From NCBI RefSeq assembly GCF_051200875.1, contig NZ_CP195191.1:3720001-3784000 (forward strand): a DNA stretch of 64,000 nucleotides, given 5' to 3'. The notes under the pieces are model-generated. The model had not been told where the DNA came from, searched no databases, and saw nothing but the letters and a program-made list of their open reading frames with translations. Shown piece after piece: positions 1 to 9,067 of this stretch (its first letter is position 1; every line of letters begins with the position of its first letter). Origin of the DNA: Pseudotabrizicola sp051200875 (GTDB lineage Bacteria > Pseudomonadota > Alphaproteobacteria > Rhodobacterales > Rhodobacteraceae). The position numbers were made by a program, and so were the translations under genes.

Positions 1-1023
1 GCGGTCGCAGAACTTGCGGCTGCCGCCGGTGGGGGCGGGGATGGCACGAATCTCGGTGCCTTCGTTTTCCAAAAGCTTGGCGAAGATCGCAAAGCCCGAG
101 CCGCGGAAGTGTTCCGACACATCCTGCATCTTGATCGGGTTGCGCAGGTCGGGCTTATCTGACCCGTACCATTTGAGGCTGTCGCGATAGGCGATCAGCG
201 GCCAGTCGGCGTAAACCTTGCGGCCCTTGCCGAAATGTTCGAACAGTCCTTGCAGCACGGGCTGGACGGCGTTGAAGACGTCTTCCTGCGTCACAAAGCT
301 CATCTCGATATCCAACTGGTAGAAATCGGTGGGCGAGCGGTCGGCGCGGGGGTCTTCGTCGCGGAAGCAGGGCGCGATCTGGAAGTAACGGTCAAAGCCT
401 GCGACCTGAATCAGCTGCTTGAACTGCTGAGGGGCTTGGGGCAGGGCGTAGAACTTGCCCGGATGCAGGCGCGAGGGCACGAGGAAGTCGCGGGCGCCCT
501 CGGGGCTGGAGGCGGTGATGATCGGCGTCTGGAATTCGTTGAAACCCTGATCCCACATCTTTTGGCGCAGCCAGCGGACGACGTTTGACCGCAGCATCAT
601 GTTCTGGTGCATGGTGTCGCGGCGCAGGTCGAGGAAGCGATAGGTCAGGCGGGTTTCTTCGGGGTATTCTGCTTCGCCAAAAACCGGAAGCGGCAGTTCT
701 TCGGCGGGGCCGAGAACTTCCAGATCGGTCACATAGACCTCGATCTCGCCCGTCGGGATTTTCGGGTTCACGAGGGCTGCGTCGCGGGCCTTGACCCGGC
801 CATCAATGCGGATGACCCATTCGGCGCGAACTTTTTCCATTGCCTTGAAGGCCGGGCTGTCGCTGTCGGCGAGAACTTGGGTAATGCCGTAATGGTCGCG
901 CAGGTCGATGAACAGCACCCCGCCGTGATCGCGTACGCGATGGACCCAGCCCGAGAGGCGGATCGTTTCGCCCACATGGGCTTTGTTCAGGGCGGCGCAG
1001 GTGTGGCTGCGATAGGCGTGCAT
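1..1023 (-). CDS. aspS: aspartyl-tRNA synthetase (partial, N-terminal 341 codons)
   Basis: Class II synthetase charging tRNA-Asp in the cytoplasm. The reading frame is open to the left edge, so the C-terminal part (family length is about 590 residues) lies outside the window. The start MHAYRSHTC at 1023 fits bacterial AspRS. It is followed by the OB-fold anticodon-binding domain (GWVHRVRDHGGVLFIDLRD) and the class II catalytic start (TYRFLDLRRDTM, then QSPQ-like LPQAPQQFKQ and FRDEDPRADR). Whether it is the discriminating or the Asp/Asn type cannot be decided from the visible part. The identification itself is secure. Confidence 0.96.
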   Translation of the reverse strand, partial: MHAYRSHTCAALNKAHVGETIRLSGWVHRVRDHGGVLFIDLRDHYGITQVLADSDSPAFKAMEKVRAEWVIRIDGRVKARDAALVNPKIPTGEIEVYVTDLEVLGPAEELPLPVFGEAEYPEETRLTYRFLDLRRDTMHQNMMLRSNVVRWLRQKMWDQGFNEFQTPIITASSPEGARDFLVPSRLHPGKFYALPQAPQQFKQLIQVAGFDRYFQIAPCFRDEDPRADRSPTDFYQLDIEMSFVTQEDVFNAVQPVLQGLFEHFGKGRKVYADWPLIAYRDSLKWYGSDKPDLRNPIKMQDVSEHFRGSGFAIFAKLLENEGTEIRAIPAPTGGSRKFCDR

Positions 1024-1146
1024 CGTTTTTCCCTTTTCCGGGGCCCGTAGCGGGCAGAATTCATCCGGCCCGATACACCTCTTGGCGCGCGCGAAGTCAA
1101 GCAAGTCCTTTGGTCATGGGCCGCGAAGGTGCCATTGCGCGGATTT

Positions 1147-1887
1147 TCAGGGGCTGATCAGGCCCTTTAGCGCCTGCACATAGCCCAGTTCGGGGTCAAA
1201 AGCGCCGGTCTGCAGGAACAGTGCCGTTTGTTCCAGAACCAGCGGGTTCAACATCAGGAATGTGTGGGTGACGGGAAGGGTCAGATGCGCGGCCATGCCT
1301 TCGACCTTGGTTGATGCGACCGAAACCTTGCCGTCATCCCGACCGGGGATCAGGGCAGAATAGACCGGGTTCAGCGAGCGATCCCCGGCGATGACGCCCA
1401 AGGGGAAATCGACAGGGGGCAGGTTCAGCGGCACAGAGGCCGCGTCTGTGCCAAGTTGCGCCCCTGCAGGCCCGTTTACCCAGTTGAACGGCTCGATCTC
1501 TCGCAGCGCATCGACGAGTTCTGACCCCTGATTTGGCGGGGCGAGCATCACGACCCGGCCCAGATTGGCGGGCCGATGGTCGCGCAGGTAAAGCCTCACC
1601 AAGATGCCGCCCATCGAATGGGTCACGAAGTGAAGCTTTTCCTCTGGGGCAAGGGCGCAGGCCTCTATACCAAGGCCCACGAAATCGGCCAAAGAGCCGA
1701 TTGGTTGATCAGTTGAAGGGTAACCCTGGTTGACGGTTCTGAACCCCTTGTCCTCCAAGGCCTCGGCCACCAGCAGAAGTGATGAATCCGTGCGAGCCAG
1801 ACCATGCAACAATACAACGCAATCCGCCTGCGATGGCGCGGCGGAGAGAGTCAGAAAAGCGAGGAATGCGGCAAGGGTTCGGACCAT
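1147..1887 (-). CDS. secreted alpha/beta-hydrolase, lipase-like
   Basis: Predicted exported serine hydrolase of 246 residues. The start at 1887 gives a clean Sec signal peptide (MVRTLAAFLAFLTLSAAPSQA); a longer frame upstream lacks such a signal. The mature protein opens with the oxyanion-hole segment VVLLHGL. The nucleophile elbow THSMGG puts Ser at residue 91. A GRDDGKVS stretch and a late THTFL could supply the acid and histidine. These are features of triacylglycerol lipase/PGAP1-like esterases. The substrate is unknown. It is divergent from the Nudix gene, with only about 80 bases between the starts. Confidence 0.8.
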   Translation of the reverse strand: MVRTLAAFLAFLTLSAAPSQADCVVLLHGLARTDSSLLLVAEALEDKGFRTVNQGYPSTDQPIGSLADFVGLGIEACALAPEEKLHFVTHSMGGILVRLYLRDHRPANLGRVVMLAPPNQGSELVDALREIEPFNWVNGPAGAQLGTDAASVPLNLPPVDFPLGVIAGDRSLNPVYSALIPGRDDGKVSVASTKVEGMAAHLTLPVTHTFLMLNPLVLEQTALFLQTGAFDPELGYVQALKGLISP

Positions 1888-1965
1888 CAGGTCAATCTGG
1901 GGGGAAGGCCGCAGGAAGAAAAGGGGGCATGGACAAAACCGCCGTCGCGTCACAGGCTGCGCGGC

Positions 1966-2412
1966 ATGAAAACGCGCTCTCCACGTTTGGCCGTTCGGGC
2001 CCTGATCGTCGCAGACGACCAGCTTTTGCTGGTCAATGCCTATCCCGGCGGCAAATCGGATCTGTGGTGCGCGCCGGGGGGCGGGGTCGAGGCAGGCAGC
2101 AGTCTGCCCGCTAATCTGGCGCGAGAGGTTGAAGAGGAAACGGGTCTTCAGATTGAGGTCGGGGAACCGGTTCTGGTGAACGAGTTTCACGACCCCAAAA
2201 GCGGCTTTCATCAGGTGGAGCTGTTTTTCCGGGCCGAGATTGTTGCAGGACAGATCCGGCAGGATTGGGCAGACCCCGAGGGAGTGGTGACGGAACGGCG
2301 GTTCTTTTCAAGAGAAGAGATGGCGACGATCCGGTTCAAGCCGGATGGGTTGGTCCGGGCGGTCTGGGGGGAGGGGATCTTTTATGATCCGCTTGAGGAG
2401 ATCGTGGGATGA
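1966..2412 (+). CDS. Nudix hydrolase
   Basis: Protein of 148 residues with one Nudix fold, which hydrolyses nucleoside-diphosphate-X compounds. I chose the ATG at 1966 (MKTRSPRLAVRALIV) because the domain begins there; longer upstream frames add basic, unrelated sequence. The Nudix box GGGVEAGSS...REVEEETGL is present, but the glutamate normally found after the first glycine segment reads Ser. The REVEEE metal-binding core is intact. The stop overlaps the next start (ATGA at 2409), so it is probably co-translated with the Gre-like gene. Substrate not assigned. Confidence 0.82.
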   Translation: MKTRSPRLAVRALIVADDQLLLVNAYPGGKSDLWCAPGGGVEAGSSLPANLAREVEEETGLQIEVGEPVLVNEFHDPKSGFHQVELFFRAEIVAGQIRQDWADPEGVVTERRFFSREEMATIRFKPDGLVRAVWGEGIFYDPLEEIVG

Positions 2413-2900
2413 GCCGGGCCTTTGTCAAAGAAGGGGACGGCTCTTTGGAGCCTTTGCCGGATCTGCCGATTTCGCCGCATCCGAATTGGGTGACACCGCG
2501 AGGGCTGGCGGATTTGCAGGCGCGCTTGTTGGCAAGACAAGAGGATTTGGGGCTATTGCGCGCGCGGCCAGACAGGCTGGACAAGCTGCCCGAGGCCGCT
2601 GCCGAACGGGACATTCGTTATCTTGAGGCCCGGTTGCGATCGGCCATCGTGATCGACCCTGGCACTGCCGCGATGGACGAGGTTGGTTTTGGTCTGGCAG
2701 TGCAGGTTGTCGATGAGGATGGCCGGGAAGTGCGGTATGAAATCACCGGCGAGGACGAGGCCGATGCGTCCAAGGGCTGGATCGCGCCGCAGTCCCCTTT
2801 GGCGCGTGCGCTGATTGGAGCAGGCGTCGGGGATGTCGTTCAATGGAAACGGCCGGCAGGCGTGGTCGCGTTGGAAATCTTGCGCATCGAGAGGCCGTAA
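2409..2900 (+). CDS. GreA/GreB-family elongation factor-like protein
   Basis: 163-residue protein. Its second half (EVGFGLAVQVVDEDG, then DEADASKGWIAPQSPLARALIGAGVGD) is the FKBP-like C-terminal domain of GreA/GreB/Rnk proteins that bind RNA polymerase. The first half is a helical segment (residues about 27-75) that could form the coiled coil inserted into the secondary channel. It differs from canonical GreA by a proline-rich N-terminus and is probably the alphaproteobacterial GreAB paralogue. Anti-backtracking activity is inferred only. It overlaps the preceding Nudix gene by 4 nt. Confidence 0.8.
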   Translation: MSRAFVKEGDGSLEPLPDLPISPHPNWVTPRGLADLQARLLARQEDLGLLRARPDRLDKLPEAAAERDIRYLEARLRSAIVIDPGTAAMDEVGFGLAVQVVDEDGREVRYEITGEDEADASKGWIAPQSPLARALIGAGVGDVVQWKRPAGVVALEILRIERP

Positions 2901-2905
2901 GCGCC

Positions 2906-2940
2906 AATTTTCTTTCAAGAAAATTGCAAAATTCTTGAAA
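2906..2940. terminator. candidate bidirectional terminator with two overlapping hairpins
   Basis: Between the convergent gre-like and dtd genes. Hairpin one has 9-bp arms around a 2-nt loop (2906-2914 and 2917-2925). Hairpin two has 9-bp arms (2913-2921 and 2932-2940) and shares sequence with the first, so the two cannot form together. The stems are AT-rich with A/T-rich flanks on both sides, as expected for termination in either direction. Confidence 0.45.
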
Positions 2941-2950
2941 GGATTTTGGT

Positions 2951-3385
2951 CTAGACATCCATCCAGATGGTCACGGGGCCGTCGTTGTTCAGGCTGACAT
3001 CCATATCTGCACCGAAGATTCCGTTGGCGGTTGGAACGCCTTCGCTCTGCATTCTCTTGGTGAAATACTCATAAAGGCGCTTGCCTTCGTCCGGCGCGGC
3101 GGCGGTGGAAAATCCGGGGCGGTTGCCACGCAGGTCTGCTGCCAGAGTGAACTGGCTGACGATCAAGGCCGAGCCACCGACATCGCGGACGGAAAGGTTC
3201 ATCTTCCCGGCATCGTCCTTGAAGATCCGCATTTTGGCGACTTTGGCGGCCAGTTGATCGGCCTTGGTCTCATCATCCCCTTGCATGGCGCAGACAAGAA
3301 TCAGCAGGCCGTGGCCAATCTCCCCGACCACCTTGCCTTCCACAGTGACCGACGCGCGAGAGACGCGTTGAAGAACCGCTCTCAC
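2951..3385 (-). CDS. dtd: D-aminoacyl-tRNA deacylase
   Basis: 144 residues, the normal Dtd length. It removes D-amino acids (and mischarged Gly) from tRNA, a proofreading step. The start MRAVLQRVSRASV, the SQFTLAAD motif and the C-terminal NNDGPVTIWMDV segment (the GPxT cross-subunit motif) are diagnostic. Its start overlaps the stop of the upstream sugar kinase by 4 nt, so the two are probably one transcript. Confidence 0.96.
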   Translation of the reverse strand: MRAVLQRVSRASVTVEGKVVGEIGHGLLILVCAMQGDDETKADQLAAKVAKMRIFKDDAGKMNLSVRDVGGSALIVSQFTLAADLRGNRPGFSTAAAPDEGKRLYEYFTKRMQSEGVPTANGIFGADMDVSLNNDGPVTIWMDV

Positions 3386-4305
3386 AACTCGTTCGCCCAG
3401 GGTGGGTTGGCACCGGGGCGGCTGACCGTGACGGCTGCCGCGCGTGTGCCCAAGGAAAGGGCCGCGTCCAGAACGTCGTCGGACAAAGAGGACAAGGAAT
3501 GCTTTGTCAGCACGCCTGCGTCATGCAAAGCCGCCAAGGCGCCTGCGTTGAACGTATCGCCTGCGCCCACAGTGTCTGCGACGGTTACTTTGGTGGCCGC
3601 GACAAAGCGGTTCTGTGTCGCCGTCACCGCGCGGGCACCTTCGGCCCCTTCGGTGATGAAAACGAGTTTTGGCCCTGACGCAAGAATGTGGCGGGCGAGC
3701 GTTACGACATCGCCTTTGCCTTCCAGCCAATGCAGATCTTCGTCAGAGAGTTTGACGATATCGGCGCGGCTGATCATGCGTTCGATCCGGGCACGGTATT
3801 CGCCTTCTTTGCCCGCGATAAAGCCGGGGCGGATATTCGGGTCGATCATTGTCACGCGAGCATTGCATTCGCGGGCCTGAAGCGCCTCATAGGTGCTGGC
3901 GGCCGGGTCGTTCACAAGGCTGATGCCCCCGAAAAACAGCGTGTCGACGGCGCTGGGCAGGTCGGGCAACTGGTCGACCGAAAGCATCCGTCCCGCGGTC
4001 ATTTCGTCGTAGAAGGCATAGGTTGCCTGCCCGTTCACAAGCTTGACGAAGGCCACGGTGGTCGGGCGGTCCGAGCGGGCCAGCATCGAGATATCGACTT
4101 TCGACGCCGTAAGCGTATCAGCAAGAATCTCGCCCAGCATGTCGTTTGAGACGCCCGAGAAGAAGGCAGAAGGCGCACCCAAGCGCCCCAGAGCAATGGC
4201 CGTGTTGAACACCGCACCTCCGGCATAGGGTGCAAAGGCGGGCTCGCCTTCGGTCGAGACGCGAGGAAGCATGTCAATCAAGGCTTCGCCACAGCTGAGT
4301 ATCAT
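3382..4305 (-). CDS. PfkB-family carbohydrate kinase, fructokinase-like
   Basis: 307-residue ribokinase/PfkB kinase that phosphorylates a sugar with ATP. The N-terminal ILSCGEALIDMLP and the GGAVFNTAIALGRLG segments form the sugar-binding part. DTVGAGDTFNAGALAAL near residue 250 holds the catalytic Asp and anion hole. Length and N-terminus resemble fructokinases, but the sugar is not proven. It overlaps dtd by 4 nt. No sugar transporter is next to it. Confidence 0.85.
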   Translation of the reverse strand: MILSCGEALIDMLPRVSTEGEPAFAPYAGGAVFNTAIALGRLGAPSAFFSGVSNDMLGEILADTLTASKVDISMLARSDRPTTVAFVKLVNGQATYAFYDEMTAGRMLSVDQLPDLPSAVDTLFFGGISLVNDPAASTYEALQARECNARVTMIDPNIRPGFIAGKEGEYRARIERMISRADIVKLSDEDLHWLEGKGDVVTLARHILASGPKLVFITEGAEGARAVTATQNRFVAATKVTVADTVGAGDTFNAGALAALHDAGVLTKHSLSSLSDDVLDAALSLGTRAAAVTVSRPGANPPWANEL

Positions 4306-4367
4306 CCTTCGATCCCCCGAATCCGGTGTTGTTCAATAGATGTTCATGCGCATGTTAGCGCAATCAT

Positions 4368-5354
4368 TCAACCCTTGAACCAAGGTGACAGGTTCTTTCT
4401 GATCCGGTCAAGAGGCGTTTCACCTGTCAGGTCGGGCATGAAGCTTTGTCCGGTGATCGCCTCAAAGGCATCAATATAGACATTGGCGGTTTGGGCGATC
4501 ATTTCATCGGGAATATGCGGGATGTCGTCCTTGTACGGGTCGCAGCGCGCGACCACCCACGACCGGATCACATCCTTGTCAAAGCTGGGTGGTCTTGTGC
4601 CGGCCTCGAATGCGGATTGATAGCCATCTGCCAGCCAATAGCGGCTGGAATCCGGTGTGTGAATTTCGTCGGCGATGATGATGCGGCCTTCAGCATCCAG
4701 ACCGAATTCGTATTTGGTATCGACCAGGATCAACCCGCGTTCCGCTGCCATCTTTTGGCCGCGCGCAAAGAGTGCAAGCGCATAGCCCGACACTTCATCC
4801 CATTGCGCTTGGGTCAGCAGGTTTTGCTCGACGATTTCGGTGGGCGTCAGGGGTTCATCATGGCCGCCGTCAAAGGCCTTGGACGTTGGCGTCAAAATGG
4901 CTTGGGGCAAGGCTTGATTGTCGCGCAGGCCATCGGGAAGGGTGTGGCCATACATTGTCCGCTGCCCCTTTTTGTATTGAGTCAGCACCGAGGTCGAAGT
5001 GGTGCCCGCCAGATAGCCGCGCACGACGATTTCGACAGGAAGGATATCGACGCGCTTGCCGATCACGACATTGGGGTCGGGATAGGCCACAACATGGTTC
5101 GGGACGATGTCAGCGGTCTGTTCAAACCAGTATTTTGCCGTCTGGGTCAGCACCTGACCTTTGAACGGGATCGCTGCCAAGATGCGGTCAAAGGCGCTGA
5201 TCCGGTCGGATGAAATCAGAATACGGGTGCCGCCCGGATGTTCGGCCGTCGCGGGCAGATCATAGCAATCGCGAACCTTGCCGAAATATGGGTTCGGCAG
5301 TTCCTCGATACGGGCATGGGGCAAAACGCGGGACAGGTCGATCTGGCGGGTCAT
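4368..5354 (-). CDS. purC: phosphoribosylaminoimidazole-succinocarboxamide (SAICAR) synthase
   Basis: Purine biosynthesis enzyme joining CAIR and aspartate using ATP. The start at 5354 (MTRQIDLSRVLPHARIEELP) was chosen over an upstream ATG that adds 18 unconserved residues. The result is 328 residues, the longer yeast Ade1-like form rather than the roughly 240-residue E. coli form. Recognisable parts are GKVRDCYDLP, LISSDRISAFDRIL, VEIVVRGYLAGT, LVDTKYEFGLD and the DEIHTPDSSRYW signature. Confidence 0.95.
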   Translation of the reverse strand: MTRQIDLSRVLPHARIEELPNPYFGKVRDCYDLPATAEHPGGTRILISSDRISAFDRILAAIPFKGQVLTQTAKYWFEQTADIVPNHVVAYPDPNVVIGKRVDILPVEIVVRGYLAGTTSTSVLTQYKKGQRTMYGHTLPDGLRDNQALPQAILTPTSKAFDGGHDEPLTPTEIVEQNLLTQAQWDEVSGYALALFARGQKMAAERGLILVDTKYEFGLDAEGRIIIADEIHTPDSSRYWLADGYQSAFEAGTRPPSFDKDVIRSWVVARCDPYKDDIPHIPDEMIAQTANVYIDAFEAITGQSFMPDLTGETPLDRIRKNLSPWFKG

Positions 5355-5428
5355 TCGGGCCTCCGGTCGGTTGCGGGGGGCTATCGCGCCTTGGCCTGCG
5401 GCTGTCAACGTGAAAAGGCTCGAAAGGG

Positions 5429-6673
5429 CTAGCGCCGCAACAAAAGCAACAACTCCATCGACGGCTCACCCGTTATCGTGAGGCCGCGAGAGCGTTGGAA
5501 CGCCTCGATCGCGGCGCGGGTTTTGGCCCCGATCACGCCGTCAGATCCTTCGGTGTCAAAGCCTGCGGCGGTCAGACGACGCTGCAACTCCTGGCGGTCG
5601 GCGATGGTCATGCCTTGGGCATCTGGCGGGAAATTGCCCTTGATCGGCCCACCGCCGCCCAAACGGTCGGAGAGGTGACCGACGCCGATCACATAGTTGA
5701 CCGCATTGTTGTAACGGGCGATGGCATTGAAATTCGAGGTGATCAGGAAGGCCGGGCCATTTGCCCCCTGAGGCAAAAGGATTGAACCGCTATAGCCCGG
5801 AAGGCTTCCGCCATCTGCCTTTCTGACGCCAAGAGCGGACCATGCATCGGCCGACTTGCCTTTGCCGCGTCCCGCTAGCCCAGTGTTGAACCCCGTGGGC
5901 AAGCGGACCTCATATCCCCAAGGTTGGCCTTTGCGCCAGCCAGAGCGAGACAGGTAGGCGGCTGTAGAGGCCAAGGCATCGGTTGGGTCAGCCGACCAGA
6001 TGTCGCGCCGCCCATCGCCAGTGAAATCGACGGCGAATTGCAGGTAAGACGTTGGGATGAACTGGGTGTGGCCCATAGCCCCGGCCCAACTGCCTGTCAT
6101 ATTGGCGGGCGAGGTGTCGCCATTGGCGAGGATGCGCAGGGCAGCAATCAATTGGCTTTCAAAAAACGCGCCGCGCCGGCCGTCATAGGCCAGTGTAGAG
6201 AGGGCAGAGATGACATTGATATCGCCCCGGCGTTCACCATACTGGCTTTCCAGACCCCAAACCGCGGCGACCACTTCGGCCTCAACACCAAAGCGGCTTT
6301 CGATCGCGTTCAATGTGCCGCGGTGGCGGGCCAAGGCCGCACGCCCTTTGGCCACACGCTCTGGACTGGCGGCAATGGCAAGATAATCTTCCAAGGTCCG
6401 GGAGAACTCGGTCTGGTTCCGGTCACGGTCGATGACACCGGGCAAAAAGCCCGCGCCGCGGAAGGCCGAATTGATGGTGGCTTGCGGGATGCCGCGCGCG
6501 GCGGCGCGGGACTGGAAACCTTGGACCCATTGATCATATCCGGCATTCGGCACCGGCCGCATGCCGGGGGCCGCGCTGCTGGCCTTGGTTTGCGCAGTTC
6601 CGCCAGAGCTGACACAGCCCGTCAAGGCCATCGCTGTGAGGCCCAATCCAACAAAGCGGCGCGAAACGGACAT
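5429..6673 (-). CDS. lytic murein transglycosylase, MltB family, with peptidoglycan-binding domain
   Basis: 414-residue outer-membrane lipoprotein that cleaves peptidoglycan glycan strands to 1,6-anhydro ends. The signal peptide ends in the lipobox LTGC (Cys20). The SLT_2/MltB catalytic domain spans about residues 40-330. The catalytic Glu is in AAVWGLESQYGE, followed by GAMGHTQFIPTSYLQFAVD. The last 65 residues (MTIADRQELQRRLTAAGFD...GAKTRAAIEAFQ) are a peptidoglycan-binding type 1 domain. It is a single gene with its own promoter region. Confidence 0.93.
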   Translation of the reverse strand: MSVSRRFVGLGLTAMALTGCVSSGGTAQTKASSAAPGMRPVPNAGYDQWVQGFQSRAAARGIPQATINSAFRGAGFLPGVIDRDRNQTEFSRTLEDYLAIAASPERVAKGRAALARHRGTLNAIESRFGVEAEVVAAVWGLESQYGERRGDINVISALSTLAYDGRRGAFFESQLIAALRILANGDTSPANMTGSWAGAMGHTQFIPTSYLQFAVDFTGDGRRDIWSADPTDALASTAAYLSRSGWRKGQPWGYEVRLPTGFNTGLAGRGKGKSADAWSALGVRKADGGSLPGYSGSILLPQGANGPAFLITSNFNAIARYNNAVNYVIGVGHLSDRLGGGGPIKGNFPPDAQGMTIADRQELQRRLTAAGFDTEGSDGVIGAKTRAAIEAFQRSRGLTITGEPSMELLLLLRR

Positions 6674-6761
6674 GTGGGAAACTCCGATTGGTATGAGCGT
6701 TGTATATGGCTGAAACTAAACGAATTCTGAGATGTCTGAAAGGCAAGGCGGGGAAACCCGC

Positions 6762-7862
6762 CTAGGCATTTTGATTGAAGTAAATGATCGTGCCGATGAT
6801 GACGGCTGCCAACAGAACAGCGAAGGCAATCTTCCAGGCGCTCCACGGTCTTTCGCCTTGGACCTTGCCGGTTTGCCCGTTGACGACAAAGCGGTAGGTC
6901 TTGCCGTTGTATTTGTAGGCGGCCATCCAGATCGGCAGCAGGATGTGTTTGAAGGTTTCTGCGGAATAGGCGGTGTCGATCCGGTCAACCCGTTGTTCAT
7001 CGCCACCGATATCCGCCCGAACATCGCGGTCAATCTGTGCGGCCATGATCTGTCGGGAAATAGCCTGCCCGTCGGATAGGCTGACGGTATAGCCCTCGGC
7101 CGTGAAGCCCGCCAGATAATCGGGGTTGTAGGGGGTTAGATCATTCAGGTTCCAAGGTGCCAAAGCATCGGTGTAGCGGCGCGGAATGGATGTGCTTGCC
7201 AGAACGAGAATGTCGTCAAAACGGCGGCTTACCCAGCCGGCAGCGTTGTACCAACGGGTTTTCTGGACACGTTCCTGACGTTGTTCATGGCGACCATTGA
7301 CCTGAACCGTGACCGTCCGTGTCTCATAATAGTGTTCGCCTCGCGCCCCTGAATAGCGGCTGCGTGTGGCGGCATCAAAGGTCCAGTAGGGCACATAAAG
7401 CCCCGAAAGGGCGCGCCCCTTACGGGCGTACTCGACCAACCCGTTGGGCGCGAACCAGAGGTTGCCCAGCCATTTCACCATTTCCTCGCGGCCTGTGCGT
7501 TCGTCTATTGCAAAGGGCAGAAGGGCCTGAGGCTTGATCCGGCGTTCTGTTCCGGTGCCGATGGCGACGGGCGTGGCGCAAAAGGGGCATTCTGTGGCAT
7601 GAGTCGCGCCACGGAACTCTACCTGTGCGCCGCAGGACGGACAGGGCGTGATCCGCACCTGTTCCAGATCCGAAGGCGCAAGGCCGTCCTTCAAGGCATC
7701 ATAGAGATCAAGTTCCCGCAGGGGGGAAAGCCGAGCGGGCGGGGCATCCGGCAGTGCCTGTGTATAGCCACAGTGGTCGCATTTCAGGACGCCATCCTCG
7801 GGAGAAAAGCGCAGATCGGCGCCGCATTGCGCGCAGGGCCAGCGATGTTCTTCTGCAGACAT
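6762..7862 (-). CDS. double zinc-ribbon protein with C-terminal membrane anchor
   Basis: 366-residue protein. Residues about 9-35 form one zinc ribbon (CAQCG...CDHCG) and residues about 75-100 a second (CPSCG...CPFC). A large middle domain of unknown function follows, rich in Trp/Tyr. A C-terminal transmembrane helix (IAFAVLLAAVIIGTIIYF) ends the protein, so most of it faces the cytoplasm. The ATG at 7862 was preferred to a TTG 21 bases upstream. It is encoded downstream of the SPFH gene and probably acts with it; such ribbons often recruit partners to SPFH platforms. Function unknown. Confidence 0.72.
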   Translation of the reverse strand: MSAEEHRWPCAQCGADLRFSPEDGVLKCDHCGYTQALPDAPPARLSPLRELDLYDALKDGLAPSDLEQVRITPCPSCGAQVEFRGATHATECPFCATPVAIGTGTERRIKPQALLPFAIDERTGREEMVKWLGNLWFAPNGLVEYARKGRALSGLYVPYWTFDAATRSRYSGARGEHYYETRTVTVQVNGRHEQRQERVQKTRWYNAAGWVSRRFDDILVLASTSIPRRYTDALAPWNLNDLTPYNPDYLAGFTAEGYTVSLSDGQAISRQIMAAQIDRDVRADIGGDEQRVDRIDTAYSAETFKHILLPIWMAAYKYNGKTYRFVVNGQTGKVQGERPWSAWKIAFAVLLAAVIIGTIIYFNQNA

Positions 7863-7936
7863 TCTCGGGGTCCGATGACGCAATCAAGAGGGTTTTCAAA
7901 GGAAAGGCGGCCCGTCATAGCCGCCTTTCCAGATGC

Positions 7937-9037
7937 TTACACCGATGGGGGCGGGGGCGGCGGCACAGAATCGAACAGCCGTTTCAGCGCCGTATCTGCG
8001 GCCATTTTCCAGCCATCCTGACCAGCGGTCCAAACCATTGTAGCGCGCGACAGCTGGCCGGATAGGGCCATCTGCGCAAGCGTCGCTTCGTCGAACGGCC
8101 CTTTGATTGCGCCATTTTCGGCTAGATGCCAGACGGTGGAAGCCGCTGGTGGAGGCGGCGGCGGCGGAGCAGAGGCGGCCTGCGGGGCAGCCCCCCATGG
8201 GCCCATATTCTGGGCCATCGCCGCGCCGATGCCTGCGGCCATTCCGGCCCCCATCATGGCGCCTGCGCCACTTGCCGGGTTGGCCATGCCTTCGGCGGCA
8301 TTGAATTGCATGTATTTGTTCAGATCCCCCGCGATGCCCATCGAGGTGCGCTTGTCGAGCACCTTTTCGACTTCTTCTGGCAGGCTGATGTTTTCGATGT
8401 AAAATTCGGGCAGTTCAAGTCCATAGGCTGACACGGCCGGGTTGATGGCAGCGGTCACGATCCGGCCCAGATCGCCGGTGTTGGCCGCCATGTCCAGCAC
8501 CGGAATGCCAGATTTGGCGATGGTCTGGCTGAACGCCTGAACGATGATGTTACGGATCTGGTAGGACACCTCATCAGCGGTAAATTCCCCATCGGTGCCG
8601 ACGATTTCCCGCAGGAAGACTCCGGGGTCGCTGACGCGCATCGAATAGGTGCCAAAGGCGCGGATGCGGACAGGCCCGAATTCCGGATCGCGGCAGATGA
8701 TCGGGTTCTTGGTGCCCCATTTCTGATCGTTGAACCGGGTCGTGTTGACGAAATAGATTTCAGACTTGAAGGGGCTGTCGAACCCATGATCCCAGTGCTG
8801 AAGGGTGGTCATGATCGGCATGTTATTGGTTTCAAGCATGTAAAGGCCGGGGCCGAAGACGTCGGCCAATTGACCCTCATGCACGAACACGGCCGCTTGG
8901 CCTTCGCGCACGGTCAGCTTCGCACCATATTTGATCGCCTGGCCCCGGCGTTCAAAGCGCCAGACCATCGTATCCCGCGTGTCATCCAGCCAAGAAATGA
9001 CGTCGATGAATTCGCCCTTTAGAAAATCAAAGACCAT
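7937..9037 (-). CDS. SPFH-domain protein with C-terminal GYF-like domain
   Basis: 366 residues. The first 240 or so form an SPFH/band-7 domain of the YdjI/virion-core-like type (REGQAAVFVHEGQLADVFGPG, later IRAFGTYSMRV and EFYIENISLPEEVEKVLDKR). A Gly/Ala/Met-rich stretch and a polyproline linker follow. The last 75 residues form a GYF_2-like domain (VWHLAENGAIKGPFDEATL) that would bind proline-rich partners. The protein ends in another polyproline run. There is no N-terminal membrane helix, so it is probably a peripheral scaffold. A good ribosome site (GGAGAA) precedes the start. Confidence 0.82.
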   Translation of the reverse strand: MVFDFLKGEFIDVISWLDDTRDTMVWRFERRGQAIKYGAKLTVREGQAAVFVHEGQLADVFGPGLYMLETNNMPIMTTLQHWDHGFDSPFKSEIYFVNTTRFNDQKWGTKNPIICRDPEFGPVRIRAFGTYSMRVSDPGVFLREIVGTDGEFTADEVSYQIRNIIVQAFSQTIAKSGIPVLDMAANTGDLGRIVTAAINPAVSAYGLELPEFYIENISLPEEVEKVLDKRTSMGIAGDLNKYMQFNAAEGMANPASGAGAMMGAGMAAGIGAAMAQNMGPWGAAPQAASAPPPPPPPAASTVWHLAENGAIKGPFDEATLAQMALSGQLSRATMVWTAGQDGWKMAADTALKRLFDSVPPPPPPSV

Positions 9038-9067
9038 GGGCTTCTCCTTTGTGCCAATGGTTGAGGG

